Origin: Planococcus sp. CP5-4_YE
GTDB lineage: Bacteria > Bacillota > Bacilli > Bacillales_A > Planococcaceae
Direction: 5' to 3'
DNA length: 64,000 nt
NCBI RefSeq assembly: GCF_019042655.1
Contig: NZ_JAHPZO010000006.1
Coordinates: 124,008 to 188,007, forward strand
Under the pieces are notes generated by a model. It was given only the letters and a program-made list of their open reading frames with translations, was not told where the DNA came from and ran no database searches. The first letter of the stretch is position 1; each line of letters begins with the position of its first letter. A program made the position numbers and the translations under genes. Shown here piece after piece: positions 17,437 to 25,925 of this stretch.

Positions 17437-18411
17437 TTATTGTTTATCCATCATCATTTGATAATGGATAAAGTCAAAGAAATGCAGATCGCCTGGCAAT
17501 TCTTCTCCTGCCAATGACTCCGCACGCTGAACTACCTGTTTCGCAAATTCTTTTTGATCGATTCGCTCGAAATACTGCCATAAGTAGTAATAGACCGCCA
17601 ATGACTCGTAATCGACCGTGGGGTTTCCTGTTTCTCGATCGTATCGCCCGGCCACTTGGCCTTGATTAATCCATTCTTCAACGAGCCAGTTCTCGAATTC
17701 GGAGGATTGGTGGCCTTGATCAAAACGGTTGACCGCAATCAATAACTGGTCGATCATATGGACTTCGTCATTTTTCACATATCGTTTTTCATCAAAGTCG
17801 TAATACTCAGGGAAAAAAATTTTGTTTTCCTCCATGCCCAACATAACGAACGACTCGGGAAGCACTGTCATTTCGTCAATGAGGTAGCTGAGTGTAAGCC
17901 GATTTCCAGCAAGCTGATAAGACCAATCATAATAATCCACGGCTATACCGCCCTGATACTGGCGGTCTTCAATTGCAGATAAAATTTGCTGGGAAAGTTC
18001 TATATAGCCTGGTTCCGCAAACTGTTCTGCCGCACCTTTTAAAGCCGATGCGATGCGCACATCATCGATCAATGCATTTACATTTGCTTCCTCATATAGA
18101 CGCCAAGGGATAAATACCTGACCATCTATTTCGATTAAGAAACGGTCTTTCAATATCGCCGCCTGCTTCGCAAAGTTTTTTTCATCTTCCACTTGAAGCA
18201 AATACTCCAAATACAAACCGAGGCTTTCCGATAAATATTCAGATTCCCGATTGTCCGGGTAGGCATGGATGATCCCTTCACTATTCACATAATGAGAGTC
18301 AACCGTTTCTTGAACTGTCACTCCTTGCCCGTTGGCCATCTCACATCCTCCTGTCGCCAAGCTTCCCAAAAACACAAACATGAATAATATACTTCTTTTT
18401 AATCGCTTCAA
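17437..18411 (-). CDS. ydaJ: YdaJ-like GH8-related secreted protein, copy 2
   Basis: The 324-residue protein has an N-terminal signal and a possible lipidation Cys, though the lipobox (LATGGC) is imperfect with Thr at -3. It is clearly paralogous to the protein at 20961-21983. Shared blocks: IIHAYP/FIHAYP, YLSES(L/I)GLY, NALIDD(V/I)RIA, VDYYDW, FFPEY, GRYDRET, NPTV, YESLA and a terminal FFDFIHY. These are the alpha/alpha-barrel, GH8-like YdaJ type proteins found in c-di-GMP-controlled exopolysaccharide operons. It overlaps the upstream receptor gene by 4 bp (ATGA), so the two are translationally coupled. Hydrolase activity is inferred. Confidence 0.78.
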   Translation of the reverse strand: MKRLKRSILFMFVFLGSLATGGCEMANGQGVTVQETVDSHYVNSEGIIHAYPDNRESEYLSESLGLYLEYLLQVEDEKNFAKQAAILKDRFLIEIDGQVFIPWRLYEEANVNALIDDVRIASALKGAAEQFAEPGYIELSQQILSAIEDRQYQGGIAVDYYDWSYQLAGNRLTLSYLIDEMTVLPESFVMLGMEENKIFFPEYYDFDEKRYVKNDEVHMIDQLLIAVNRFDQGHQSSEFENWLVEEWINQGQVAGRYDRETGNPTVDYESLAVYYYLWQYFERIDQKEFAKQVVQRAESLAGEELPGDLHFFDFIHYQMMMDKQ

Positions 18412-19118
18412 CTGAGCAAACTCCCCATTTCACCGACTGTAGTAATCGCTGTTTTTTTGACTTCGTATGATGCAGGTTCACTCTTTGCCCCCATTACTTG
18501 CTCAATTCGCTTTAATAAAGGCTGAATCGAATCCTCTTCTGTTTCCTTGACCAATACATAAACCGCGCCTTTTCGGCTCGTTACAAGATCACGTTCCCGA
18601 ACAATCGACTGCAGTGCCGCCTTCTCCAATTCCGATGTCTTAATGGGGCAATTGACAAAAGGCGTCACTTCCATCAACCACGCGCGTTCTCTGCGCTTTC
18701 CTGTTTTCAGCATCCACAAAGCCTGCTCGACGAATTCTTGCAACTCCAACGCCCGCAGTTCGCCATCTTTTTGCAATAGAGACAGTCGTTGTTCTTCCAA
18801 GCGCACTGTCTCTTCTTCCAGCAATTTAACTTGCTCAGAAACGGCCCATAGCGAACATTGAAAGACCGATAAAAGGAAATAATTTCCAACCGAACCAAGA
18901 GAAGCAGCAGGAGCTTGAAATGCCGTCCCAATCGCTGCAATCAAGATTAGAAATAGCAAGGCTGACAGCCATTTTCTCGGTAATAATAAGATGAACGGAA
19001 CGGAAACGAAAGCAGCCGCTACTGCATATTCATAGAAAGGCCCACGAAAATAAAGCAAAGCGATGACAGAAAATAATGCTGTACATATAAAAAATGGTAA
19101 AAATTTAAATTCATTCAT
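18408..19118 (-). CDS. ydaK: YdaK-like membrane protein with degenerate GGDEF domain and intact I-site (copy 2)
   Basis: 236 residues from the ATG at 19118 (MNEFKFLPFF), with GAGGAAG 8 bp upstream; the frame opens 21 codons earlier without a ribosome binding site. About four helices, a coiled coil (EQVKLLEEETVRLEEQ), then a GGDEF-like fold in which the GGDEF loop is replaced (SRKGAVYVLV). VRERDLVTS keeps an RxxD motif at the position of the c-di-GMP inhibitory site. It is therefore probably a c-di-GMP receptor, not a cyclase, as B. subtilis YdaK is. It is paired with the following ydaJ-like gene, separately from the main operon. Confidence 0.78.
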   Translation of the reverse strand: MNEFKFLPFFICTALFSVIALLYFRGPFYEYAVAAAFVSVPFILLLPRKWLSALLFLILIAAIGTAFQAPAASLGSVGNYFLLSVFQCSLWAVSEQVKLLEEETVRLEEQRLSLLQKDGELRALELQEFVEQALWMLKTGKRRERAWLMEVTPFVNCPIKTSELEKAALQSIVRERDLVTSRKGAVYVLVKETEEDSIQPLLKRIEQVMGAKSEPASYEVKKTAITTVGEMGSLLS

Positions 19119-19144
19119 TTTATTATCTTCCTCGTAAAATAATT

Positions 19145-19179
19145 GGTAAAAACTCAAAAAGATATTGAGTTTCATTACC
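19145..19179. promoter_or_regulatory. Inverted repeat upstream of the second ydaK-like gene
   Basis: The arms GGTAAAAACTCAA (19145-19157) and TTGAGTTTCATTACC (19165-19179) pair apart from a small bulge. It lies 27 bp upstream of the ATG at 19118, between the upstream terminator and the ribosome binding site. It is a candidate operator or leader hairpin; no regulator is identified. Confidence 0.5.
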
Positions 19180-19204
19180 AAAATTATCTTACACTAGCTA
19201 GCAC

Positions 19205-19247
19205 AAAAAAACTATGGGGCAGAGAAATTCTCTGCCCCATTTTTTTA
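19205..19247. terminator. Terminator after ydaL
   Basis: The near-perfect stem ATGGGGCAGAGAA/TTCTCTGCCCCAT has T runs on both strands. It separates the main ydaKMJL operon from the second ydaK-ydaJ pair. Confidence 0.88.
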
Positions 19248-19258
19248 TCTAGACTAAC

Positions 19259-20944
19259 TCATTGCTTCTCCCAGAACTCGCTGTCCGTTTTGCGTCTGCG
19301 GAATTTCCGCGCAACAGCTGTTATAGCGATAATGACAAAGATAACAAGCGGTAAAGAAACCCACCAGAGATCTCTTGTCGTTTGTTCAACAAGCACGCTC
19401 ATCGGGCGCGAAACGTTAATATCGTCCTCTCCAGTTTCTACCACCATGCCATCTACTTCGGTTTTATGGTCCATCTCTTTTAAATCGACCCATTCGTATT
19501 GATCGTACTTTTCCAACTTGGTCATCAATTCATCGAATTTATCGATTCCTAGATACGGATGGTAGAAAAAAGCCAGGTAGCTATCGCTGAACTGAGAAAC
19601 ATAATCCGCTTTATGAATCATTCGATCAATAGATCTACTTTTTTTAGGATTAACATACCCTAGTGTTTCTGGAATCACCTTCATCCCACGAAGACCTGCT
19701 GGCGTTGAAACATAGAGGGGAGAGAAAGTTCCGTCATAAGTGCGATCGGAAATTTGAATCTGCCCAACATAAGTTGTGAAATACTTGGCCAGTTCTTTAT
19801 AACCGGTTTGCGACATGGAATAATGGGGTGCTTCAAAAGCAATTGGATACAATCCTTCCGCTGTCATTTCATAGACCCCATTGACAACAGAATCGTAAAT
19901 ATGGGTTTGTTCGTAAGGCAGGCCAACATTTTGGATGAAATCTTGATATTCTTCATCGGAAGCGAAATCTTCGCGAAGTTTCACTTCGTCTTCTTTTGAC
20001 TGGTAAATCGGCCGATCATTCTCGACATCCCAATATTCGAAGCCTTCACCCGTCTCATCTTCACGATATTGGTGAAGATAACCATGCTGGATTATGCTGG
20101 CGCCATTGTTCTGCATCTCCTTTAGGACTTCCACCAGTTCAATCGCTTGGGACAGATAGATTTGTTGGCCAGTTTCGGGATTCGTGTAAACCGGGATAAC
20201 TGTCACGGCATACGGAATATTCCGTTCTGCTAAGTAATCGCCTATTTGTTTGACGAGAACCGGATCACTCTTCGGATGAATGTCTTCCAGCCTGATTAGT
20301 TTTTTCGGCTGGGATTTCTCTTCGTTAAAAAAGTCAAAAAGCGATTCGCCGATAATGTCACTTAGCCTTCCCGTGATTGAGTTGGCAGCGACGTAATATA
20401 AATTGTCGTTTTTAAAGACCAGCGGATACGATCCATCAGACGCTTGCCCTTCATATAAAACCTCCATTTGCTCGATACCGTCAATGAGCAGCATATCTTT
20501 CTCTTCTTTCAAATCGAACACTTTGCCATCTCCGATTACACCGTCAATCGTCCGGTAGTCATTGATTCGAAGGTCTGGAGCTTCCTTGAAATACTCAAAA
20601 TAGTTCCCGATAAACATTTTCTTGACATCATCGTATTGGTCGACAACGAATAATTCCTCTTCCGTCAACTGCCGTTTCCCGAGCCCAAAATAAATGACAT
20701 GTGTATAATCGCCTTTGACGTATTCAGCTGCAGCATCTTCAATGGATTGTATGGTGATATCCGAACTGAAATGCCCGACGAGCATATCCAAAATCGGCAC
20801 TTCTTCTTTTTGAGTTTGTTCTTCTGCATGATACAAAATCAGCACTTTCGGTTCTTCGCGAGACGATTCATCAGCTGCAGCCATTTGCACTGGGCTTGCG
20901 GCCAAGAAGGTGAGCAGCAATATGAACGATATCATTTTCTTCAT
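19259..20944 (-). CDS. ydaL: YdaL-like DUF2334 protein, polysaccharide-deacetylase fold, membrane-anchored
   Basis: 561 residues from the ATG at 20944 (MKKMISFILLLTF), with AAAGGGG upstream. A signal peptide ends near AAA at about 24. KVLILYHAEEQTQKE starts a long extracellular region. The DUF2334 core is recognisable from RLEDIHPKSDPVLVKQIGDY, then IPYAVTVIPVY, IIQHGYLHQYR, FEAPHYSMS and FFYHPYLG. These carry the D/H residues of a deacetylase-like (beta/alpha) barrel. A C-terminal membrane helix (WWVSLPLVIFVIIAI) and a basic tail anchor it. In B. subtilis the homologue belongs to the ydaJKLMN exopolysaccharide operon. It lies 16 bp after the ydaJ-like gene. Confidence 0.88.
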   Translation of the reverse strand: MKKMISFILLLTFLAASPVQMAAADESSREEPKVLILYHAEEQTQKEEVPILDMLVGHFSSDITIQSIEDAAAEYVKGDYTHVIYFGLGKRQLTEEELFVVDQYDDVKKMFIGNYFEYFKEAPDLRINDYRTIDGVIGDGKVFDLKEEKDMLLIDGIEQMEVLYEGQASDGSYPLVFKNDNLYYVAANSITGRLSDIIGESLFDFFNEEKSQPKKLIRLEDIHPKSDPVLVKQIGDYLAERNIPYAVTVIPVYTNPETGQQIYLSQAIELVEVLKEMQNNGASIIQHGYLHQYREDETGEGFEYWDVENDRPIYQSKEDEVKLREDFASDEEYQDFIQNVGLPYEQTHIYDSVVNGVYEMTAEGLYPIAFEAPHYSMSQTGYKELAKYFTTYVGQIQISDRTYDGTFSPLYVSTPAGLRGMKVIPETLGYVNPKKSRSIDRMIHKADYVSQFSDSYLAFFYHPYLGIDKFDELMTKLEKYDQYEWVDLKEMDHKTEVDGMVVETGEDDINVSRPMSVLVEQTTRDLWWVSLPLVIFVIIAITAVARKFRRRKTDSEFWEKQ

Positions 20945-20960
20945 CAACAGCGCCCCTTTC

Positions 20961-21983
20961 CTACTTCGCCTCATCTTCAATCATAAGATGATAATGAATA
21001 AAGTCAAAAAAGTGTGTTTCTCCGTCGGAATTTGCATCGACCATTTCCGTTGCACGGGCTTTCACTTCATCTGCCCGCTCTTGTTCATCGATTGCCAGAA
21101 AGTATTCATTCATGTAGAAATACATCGCTAGAGATTCGTACGTAACTGTTGGATTTTGCGTCTCTCGGTCGTACCTGCCATACAAACGGCCTTCTTCTTC
21201 CCACTCGGTTTTCAACCATTCTTCGAAAACATTTGAAGACAAGCCGATGCGTTCCCGATTGATCGCAATAAGCAATTGGTCAATCATATGGACGACTTCA
21301 TTTTCAACATACCTTTCATCCGCCACATCAAAATACTCCGGGAAAAACACTTCGTCCGCATTGACATTTTCAAGCAATTGGTCGGCTTTCATGTCTTCAG
21401 GGACATTAGCGATCAAATAGCTGAGGGTCACCCGCTGCGCAGGGTAGTTCACTTCCCAGTCATAATAATCAACGGTGTATTCATTATTTGTCTGGACTCG
21501 GGAAATGGTCTCGATAATCTGATCCGCGGTTTCCGAATACTCTGGCTGGCCAAATAATTGGTCCGCCTGCCTGAGCGCAGCCGCAATCCGGATATCATCA
21601 ATCAACGCATTGACCGTTGCATCCTCAAAAATCAACCAATTGATGAAGAAATTTTCTCCTTCTTCCACTACAAATTCATCCAAGAGATTTTCGTATTGCT
21701 CTGCGAATTTCTCTTCATCTTCCATCATGACCAAATATTCCATATACAAACCGATGCTCTCGGACAAATATTGCGAATCGGGCGCCGATGGATACGCATG
21801 TATAAATCCATTTTCATCAAAATATGATTCAGCAAAATCTTCCGGCACCGCTTTTCGCTCCACTGGCTGTTCTTGTTCCTCAGGCGTCTGTTGTTCATCA
21901 GGTTGAGGCGATGGATCGCTTGCTTCCTCGCTGCAGGCAGCGAGTATTGCCACCGCTACCATCGGCAAGAGCCATTTCCTCAT
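20961..21983 (-). CDS. ydaJ: YdaJ-like GH8-related lipoprotein, copy 1
   Basis: The 340-residue protein has a clean lipoprotein signal (LAAC, lipid-modified Cys17) followed by an acidic Pro/Glu/Gln-rich linker (19-45). The alpha/alpha-barrel-like body shares FIHAYP, YLSESIGLY, NALIDDIRIA, VDYYDW and GRYDRET with the paralogue at 17437-18411. It should act outside the membrane on the nascent polymer. It overlaps the glycosyltransferase gene by 4 bp and precedes ydaL by 16 bp, so it belongs to one operon. The catalytic acid of GH8 enzymes could not be assigned by eye. Confidence 0.8.
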   Translation of the reverse strand: MRKWLLPMVAVAILAACSEEASDPSPQPDEQQTPEEQEQPVERKAVPEDFAESYFDENGFIHAYPSAPDSQYLSESIGLYMEYLVMMEDEEKFAEQYENLLDEFVVEEGENFFINWLIFEDATVNALIDDIRIAAALRQADQLFGQPEYSETADQIIETISRVQTNNEYTVDYYDWEVNYPAQRVTLSYLIANVPEDMKADQLLENVNADEVFFPEYFDVADERYVENEVVHMIDQLLIAINRERIGLSSNVFEEWLKTEWEEEGRLYGRYDRETQNPTVTYESLAMYFYMNEYFLAIDEQERADEVKARATEMVDANSDGETHFFDFIHYHLMIEDEAK

Positions 21984-23212
21984 GAATCCACTCTCCCTTT
22001 GAAGCGCTGGGTTTTGTCCCAGGCGATCGTTTTTTTACGCAATTTGCTCCATGTATAAGTCGCAACACTGCGAATCAGCAATAAGATGAACAATTGGGCG
22101 TACGTGAAATACATGATCAGCACATATAGCACATTGGTCAGTGAGACATTCCGGTCGATGACAAGCGCACTCAAAAGCTGTGCGGTATAGACGATATAGG
22201 TCATAAACCAAAGCATCATGAGCGGTGCACCAATGTTCGGGATATCAACCCCTGAAATGCTCAAGATAAAGAAGATGTCCGAAATCAGCAGCATAAGTAC
22301 AAAAATCAGATACGTAAAGAGATGCTGCAAACTGAGCACAAACGTTCTGCCTTTCCAATGTGACCAATCCTTCATTGATTTCTCCAGCAAATACAAATTG
22401 CCGGTCAGCCAACGTGTCCGTTGCTTGATGAAAGCTTTAAGCGTTTCGGGCTCCTGCTCCCATGTGCGTGAGGTTGGAATGACCGGGAGCACATAGCCGG
22501 CAGCCGTCAAGCGGACCGTCAGTTCAGCATCTTCCGCCAAGGCATAGACGTCATAGCCTCCCAACTTCTCGATCACTGAACGGCGCAGAAGCATGTTCGT
22601 TCCTGCGAGAGAGCCCAGTCTGAAAAGTGCCCAGCGACCGCATTGCATAAGCAACTGGAATACTTGAAATTCGAGCGCGATCATACGGGTCAATACATTC
22701 GTATCGACGTTTTTCGTTTTGACATAGCCGACAGCTCCGGCAGCGTTCGGTACCGTTTCTGCTGCCTGGACCAATTTCTCCAACGCATCCGGTTCGGGTT
22801 CGTTATCGGCATCATAAACAACAAAATAATCTGAATTCGTTATGCTCAAGCCATAGTTCAAGACCCTCGATTTTCCCTTTGGATGCCCAGGTGGTACAGG
22901 GATATAGTGAATGCGTGAGAATACCTCCGCAAATTCCTGGACGATTGCGGCAGTCCCATCTTTGGAGCTGTCATCCAATAGATAGACATCAAGCTTGCCT
23001 TCATATTTCAACCGTGCCATGGCGCGCAATGTATTTTCAATGACGATTTCTTCATTATGTGCAGGGATCAACACGGCCACGCTCGGATAACGTTCAATCT
23101 TCGGTGGATTACGGAACTGCAGCCGGTACCAGACACCGCCGATTGTCACCGCGGAATAAAACAGCAGCAAAATCCAAAACAAAACAACTGTGGCGGTGAT
23201 GAGTATATTCAT
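21980..23212 (-). CDS. ydaM: YdaM-like family 2 glycosyltransferase (polymer synthase)
   Basis: The 410-residue integral membrane synthase has an N-terminal helix (about 4-27) and a GT2 domain with VLIPAHNEE, LLDDSSKDG, the DxD in VYDADNEPEP, the acid ALAEDAELT and the product-site QRTRW. Three or more C-terminal helices follow. This is the processive cellulose/PNAG-synthase-like architecture. In B. subtilis YdaM is the synthase of the c-di-GMP-controlled exopolysaccharide. It overlaps the YdaK-like gene and the YdaJ-like gene by 4 bp each. No PilZ domain is present, which fits control through the YdaK-type receptor. Confidence 0.9.
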   Translation of the reverse strand: MNILITATVVLFWILLLFYSAVTIGGVWYRLQFRNPPKIERYPSVAVLIPAHNEEIVIENTLRAMARLKYEGKLDVYLLDDSSKDGTAAIVQEFAEVFSRIHYIPVPPGHPKGKSRVLNYGLSITNSDYFVVYDADNEPEPDALEKLVQAAETVPNAAGAVGYVKTKNVDTNVLTRMIALEFQVFQLLMQCGRWALFRLGSLAGTNMLLRRSVIEKLGGYDVYALAEDAELTVRLTAAGYVLPVIPTSRTWEQEPETLKAFIKQRTRWLTGNLYLLEKSMKDWSHWKGRTFVLSLQHLFTYLIFVLMLLISDIFFILSISGVDIPNIGAPLMMLWFMTYIVYTAQLLSALVIDRNVSLTNVLYVLIMYFTYAQLFILLLIRSVATYTWSKLRKKTIAWDKTQRFKGRVDS

Positions 23213-23970
23213 ATGGCTTTACCTAAAGCACGTGATAATTCATTCAAATTGGACACCTGCTCCTTTCTGACTTTATATGGTGAATCCAGCAAGTTCAATT
23301 CCTGCTTCACTTTATCCCGGTAGCGCTCGAGCATAAGACGGACCCCTTCTTCGTCAATATCCTTCAACAGCAAGTAAATCGATTGCCCAGTCGAAGTCGC
23401 CAAATCGAACTTCTGGCGGATCGTCGACAAAGTCGCCCGCTCCAATGATTCTTTAATATTCTGTTGAGTGCGCTTATTTTTCGTATCGATTGTGATTTCG
23501 ACGAACCAGGCTTCTTCCTGGCGTCGTTCAGTTGTCTTCAGCACCCATTGCGCCTGTTCAGTAAACTCGTTGACCGTCAGGATATCTGTTTCTCCGTGAT
23601 ACTTCTGGAGAAGCTGAACTTGGCGGCGCAGTTCGCTGGCCTCGTAGCCAATCTGTTTGATTTGATTCAACAACAACCAAAAGGACAGGATAAAGCCCGT
23701 AAACAACAAGTGGCTATAAACATACATGATTTCCAATTCTGGCCGTTGCGTGAAGAAAAAGGCAAATATGGTCAAGAAAATTCCATAGCTCAAGATGATG
23801 CTTATGCCATATAGGAACACAAACCGTTCGTGAATCAATGCCATGAACAAGATGGATAGCCCTGCCATCAACAACATTTCAGTGGAAAAAGGCAGAACCA
23901 GCGAGAATAACGCCCAACCGAACCCAAGCACCATCAAAATTAAAATTCCGAGCTTTAAATTGTTTTTCAT
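23209..23970 (-). CDS. ydaK: YdaK-like membrane protein with degenerate GGDEF domain, altered I-site (copy 1)
   Basis: 253 residues from the ATG at 23970 (GGGGTGG just upstream; an in-frame ATG six codons earlier lacks a site). Four to five helices, a coiled coil, then a GGDEF-like domain beginning DILTVNEFTEQAQWVL. The GGDEF loop is STGQSIYLLL and the I-site region reads IRQKFDLATS, that is RxxxD with one extra residue compared with RERD of the paralogue at 18408. It should be catalytically inactive and may not bind c-di-GMP in the usual way. It is the first gene of the ydaK-ydaM-ydaJ-ydaL operon, overlapping ydaM by 4 bp. Confidence 0.75.
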   Translation of the reverse strand: MKNNLKLGILILMVLGFGWALFSLVLPFSTEMLLMAGLSILFMALIHERFVFLYGISIILSYGIFLTIFAFFFTQRPELEIMYVYSHLLFTGFILSFWLLLNQIKQIGYEASELRRQVQLLQKYHGETDILTVNEFTEQAQWVLKTTERRQEEAWFVEITIDTKNKRTQQNIKESLERATLSTIRQKFDLATSTGQSIYLLLKDIDEEGVRLMLERYRDKVKQELNLLDSPYKVRKEQVSNLNELSRALGKAI

Positions 23971-24315
23971 TCTGCCACCCCATCGCATAGGTTGAAATAC
24001 CCGTTATTTATTTCAATATTATAAATATTGAAATATCATAAACCTATACTACTACAGAAAGATAATTTAAACTAGTATAAAAAGGATTGTCAGTATTAAT
24101 ATCCTGTAATTTTTTATTTTTATAGGCCTATATATTTATTTAATTTAAATTTTCAGATATTAAATCAGGTGATAATAAAGACGCTCACCACCTTATACAA
24201 AGCGAATGAAAGCGGATACAAGAAACATTCCTCACTTTCCAAATATTTTAGCGAAAATTTTAATTAACCAATGGTCCTTCACTTTATAACAGCACATTCG
24301 AACTCACGTGATAAT
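23971..24315. other. AT-rich intergenic region upstream of the ydaK operon
   Basis: About 345 bp without a supported gene. It holds the palindrome at 24011-24033 and probably the promoter of the ydaK operon. No canonical -35/-10 pair could be assigned with confidence. Confidence 0.5.
24011..24033. promoter_or_regulatory. Perfect palindrome upstream of the ydaK operon
   Basis: TTTCAATATT, 3-bp spacer, AATATTGAAA: perfect 10-bp arms, 41 bp upstream of the ATG at 23970. It has the size and symmetry of a dimeric repressor site. No cognate regulator is adjacent. Confidence 0.55.
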
Positions 24316-24342
24316 AAAAAAGCTGCCAACCGGCAGCTTTTC
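24316..24342. terminator. Terminator of the GNAT gene
   Basis: Stem AAAAAGCTGCC/GGCAGCTTTT, 8 bp after the stop at 24350 on the minus strand. Confidence 0.8.
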
Positions 24343-24349
24343 ACATTCT

Positions 24350-24865
24350 CTATAAGTACGTATACATAACTGGATTTTCTGTATTTTTCTTTAAGCGCTT
24401 AAATCCATTTTTCCTATAATATGTTCTGATTTTCTTGTTATATGCTTCATCCTGCTTGGACGTATTTGTATAATAACCTGGGATGACGACCAGCAATTCT
24501 ACATCCAAAAACCGCAATTCCTCCAGCATTTTCTGTCCGAATGATTCCCCAATCCCTTTGTTACGCTCTTCCTCGGCTACCTGCAGATCATCAAACACCG
24601 CCACCAAGCCGAAGACATCATTAATATCCGGAATATGCTTCAAGTCTCGATAGACATCTCCCAAGTTTTCGGAGATATGCTCTGCATACATGGCCAAGGA
24701 CTCGAGCGAACTGCGCTGGGGATTAAACAGATAGAAATGAGCATCCCCGACTTGCGGCTGTTCTTCCTGCCCCTTTAACGTGCAATCGGCTTTACAAGCA
24801 AAGATTTCAGTACCGGGACGCATCTGGATCCGGTAGTCGACGTGGATATCATCTTCGGTAATCAT
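24350..24865 (-). CDS. GNAT-fold acetyltransferase-like protein
   Basis: 171 residues from the ATG at 24865 (MITEDDIHVDYRIQ), with GAGGAGGAG 6 bp upstream; the frame extends 18 codons further without support. The acetyl-CoA loop appears as VAEEERNKGIGESFGQKML, a form of the R/Q-x-x-G-x-G/A motif. The following ELLVVIPGYYT, TYYRKNGFKRL is the usual late beta-strand and Y/F-x-x-x-G-F pattern. The substrate is unknown. Monocistronic, between galU and the ydaK operon. Confidence 0.75.
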   Translation of the reverse strand: MITEDDIHVDYRIQMRPGTEIFACKADCTLKGQEEQPQVGDAHFYLFNPQRSSLESLAMYAEHISENLGDVYRDLKHIPDINDVFGLVAVFDDLQVAEEERNKGIGESFGQKMLEELRFLDVELLVVIPGYYTNTSKQDEAYNKKIRTYYRKNGFKRLKKNTENPVMYTYL

Positions 24866-24951
24866 CGAATCTCCTCCTCTACAGTGTCCATTCAGTTGAA
24901 CGTATATTAAGTATGTCATTTATTATCAGAAAATTCAATCACTATTACAAA

Positions 24952-25830
24952 CTATTGGCCCGCCTTTTCCTCTGTTAGTTTTTTCTCGAATAGCTCCAGT
25001 AATTGCGCTTTTAGTTCAGGACGCTGCAAGGCGAATTCAATCGTCGTTTCGATAAATCCATATTTTTCGCCTACATCGTAGCGCTTTCCTTCGAATGCAA
25101 ACGCCTGGACAGGCCGTATTGAATTTAGTTTTTCTATGGCATCAGTCAATTGGATTTCCCCGCCAGCTCCCGGTTCCTGTTCAGCCAGCAATCTAAAAAT
25201 CTCCGGCGTCAGCACATACCTGCCCATTATGGCAAAGTTCGAGGGCGCACGGCCAGGCTCCGGCTTTTCGACAAAATGATCGACTTTCATTAGGTCCCCG
25301 TCGATTTCTGCTGGTGCAATGATGCCATAGCGATGCGTTTCACTATCACTTACTTCCTTCACCCCGATGACCGGGCTGTCTGTTTTCTCAAACTGCTCGA
25401 TTAATTGGTGAAGCGCTGGAGGATCGTTTTGGACGATATCATCTCCAAGCAGCACTGCAAATGGTTCATCACCAATAAAATGCCGAGCCGACCAAATGGC
25501 ATGCCCTAATCCAAGGGGCTGTTTTTGGCGGATATAATGGATTTCCACTTCGGAAGTGGCAAGAACTGAGTCAAGCATATCGAGTTTCCCTTGCTCTTTC
25601 AGTCTGTGCTCAAGCTCAAAAGCATGATCGAAATGGTCTTCGATGGCACGCTTTCCTTTTCCCGTGACGATGATAATGCTTGTAATGCCGGATGCAATCG
25701 CTTCTTCGACAATATATTGGATGGTTGGCTTATCAACAATCGGCAGCATTTCTTTCGGCATCGCTTTGGTTGCCGGCAAGAAACGCGTACCAAGCCCTGC
25801 CGCGGGGATGATCGCTTTTGTAATCTTCAT
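24952..25830 (-). CDS. galU: UTP-glucose-1-phosphate uridylyltransferase
   Basis: 292 residues from the ATG at 25830 (AGGTGAG 8 bp upstream; the GTG four codons earlier lies inside that site). [26 protein letters not shown] is the nucleotide-binding signature of GalU/GtaB. VLLGDDIV (metal and sugar site), [13 protein letters not shown] and [10 protein letters not shown] are further family blocks. It makes UDP-glucose for cell-wall teichoic acids, glycolipids and the polysaccharides encoded elsewhere in this window. Monocistronic. Confidence 0.95.
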   Translation of the reverse strand: MKITKAIIPAAGLGTRFLPATKAMPKEMLPIVDKPTIQYIVEEAIASGITSIIIVTGKGKRAIEDHFDHAFELEHRLKEQGKLDMLDSVLATSEVEIHYIRQKQPLGLGHAIWSARHFIGDEPFAVLLGDDIVQNDPPALHQLIEQFEKTDSPVIGVKEVSDSETHRYGIIAPAEIDGDLMKVDHFVEKPEPGRAPSNFAIMGRYVLTPEIFRLLAEQEPGAGGEIQLTDAIEKLNSIRPVQAFAFEGKRYDVGEKYGFIETTIEFALQRPELKAQLLELFEKKLTEEKAGQ

Positions 25831-25892
25831 GGGCCTTCTCACCTTTCTTAATGCAGTCGTTTACTTGAGAGTATAGCATTGTTTCCAAAAAG

Positions 25893-25921
25893 CAAAAAAG
25901 CCTCCGTCGTGGCGGAGGCCC
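25893..25921. terminator. Terminator of the yjiH-like operon
   Basis: Stem GCCTCCGTC/GGCGGAGGC-like with adjoining A run (T run on the minus strand), directly after the stop at 25926. Confidence 0.78.
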
Positions 25922-25925
25922 CTGC

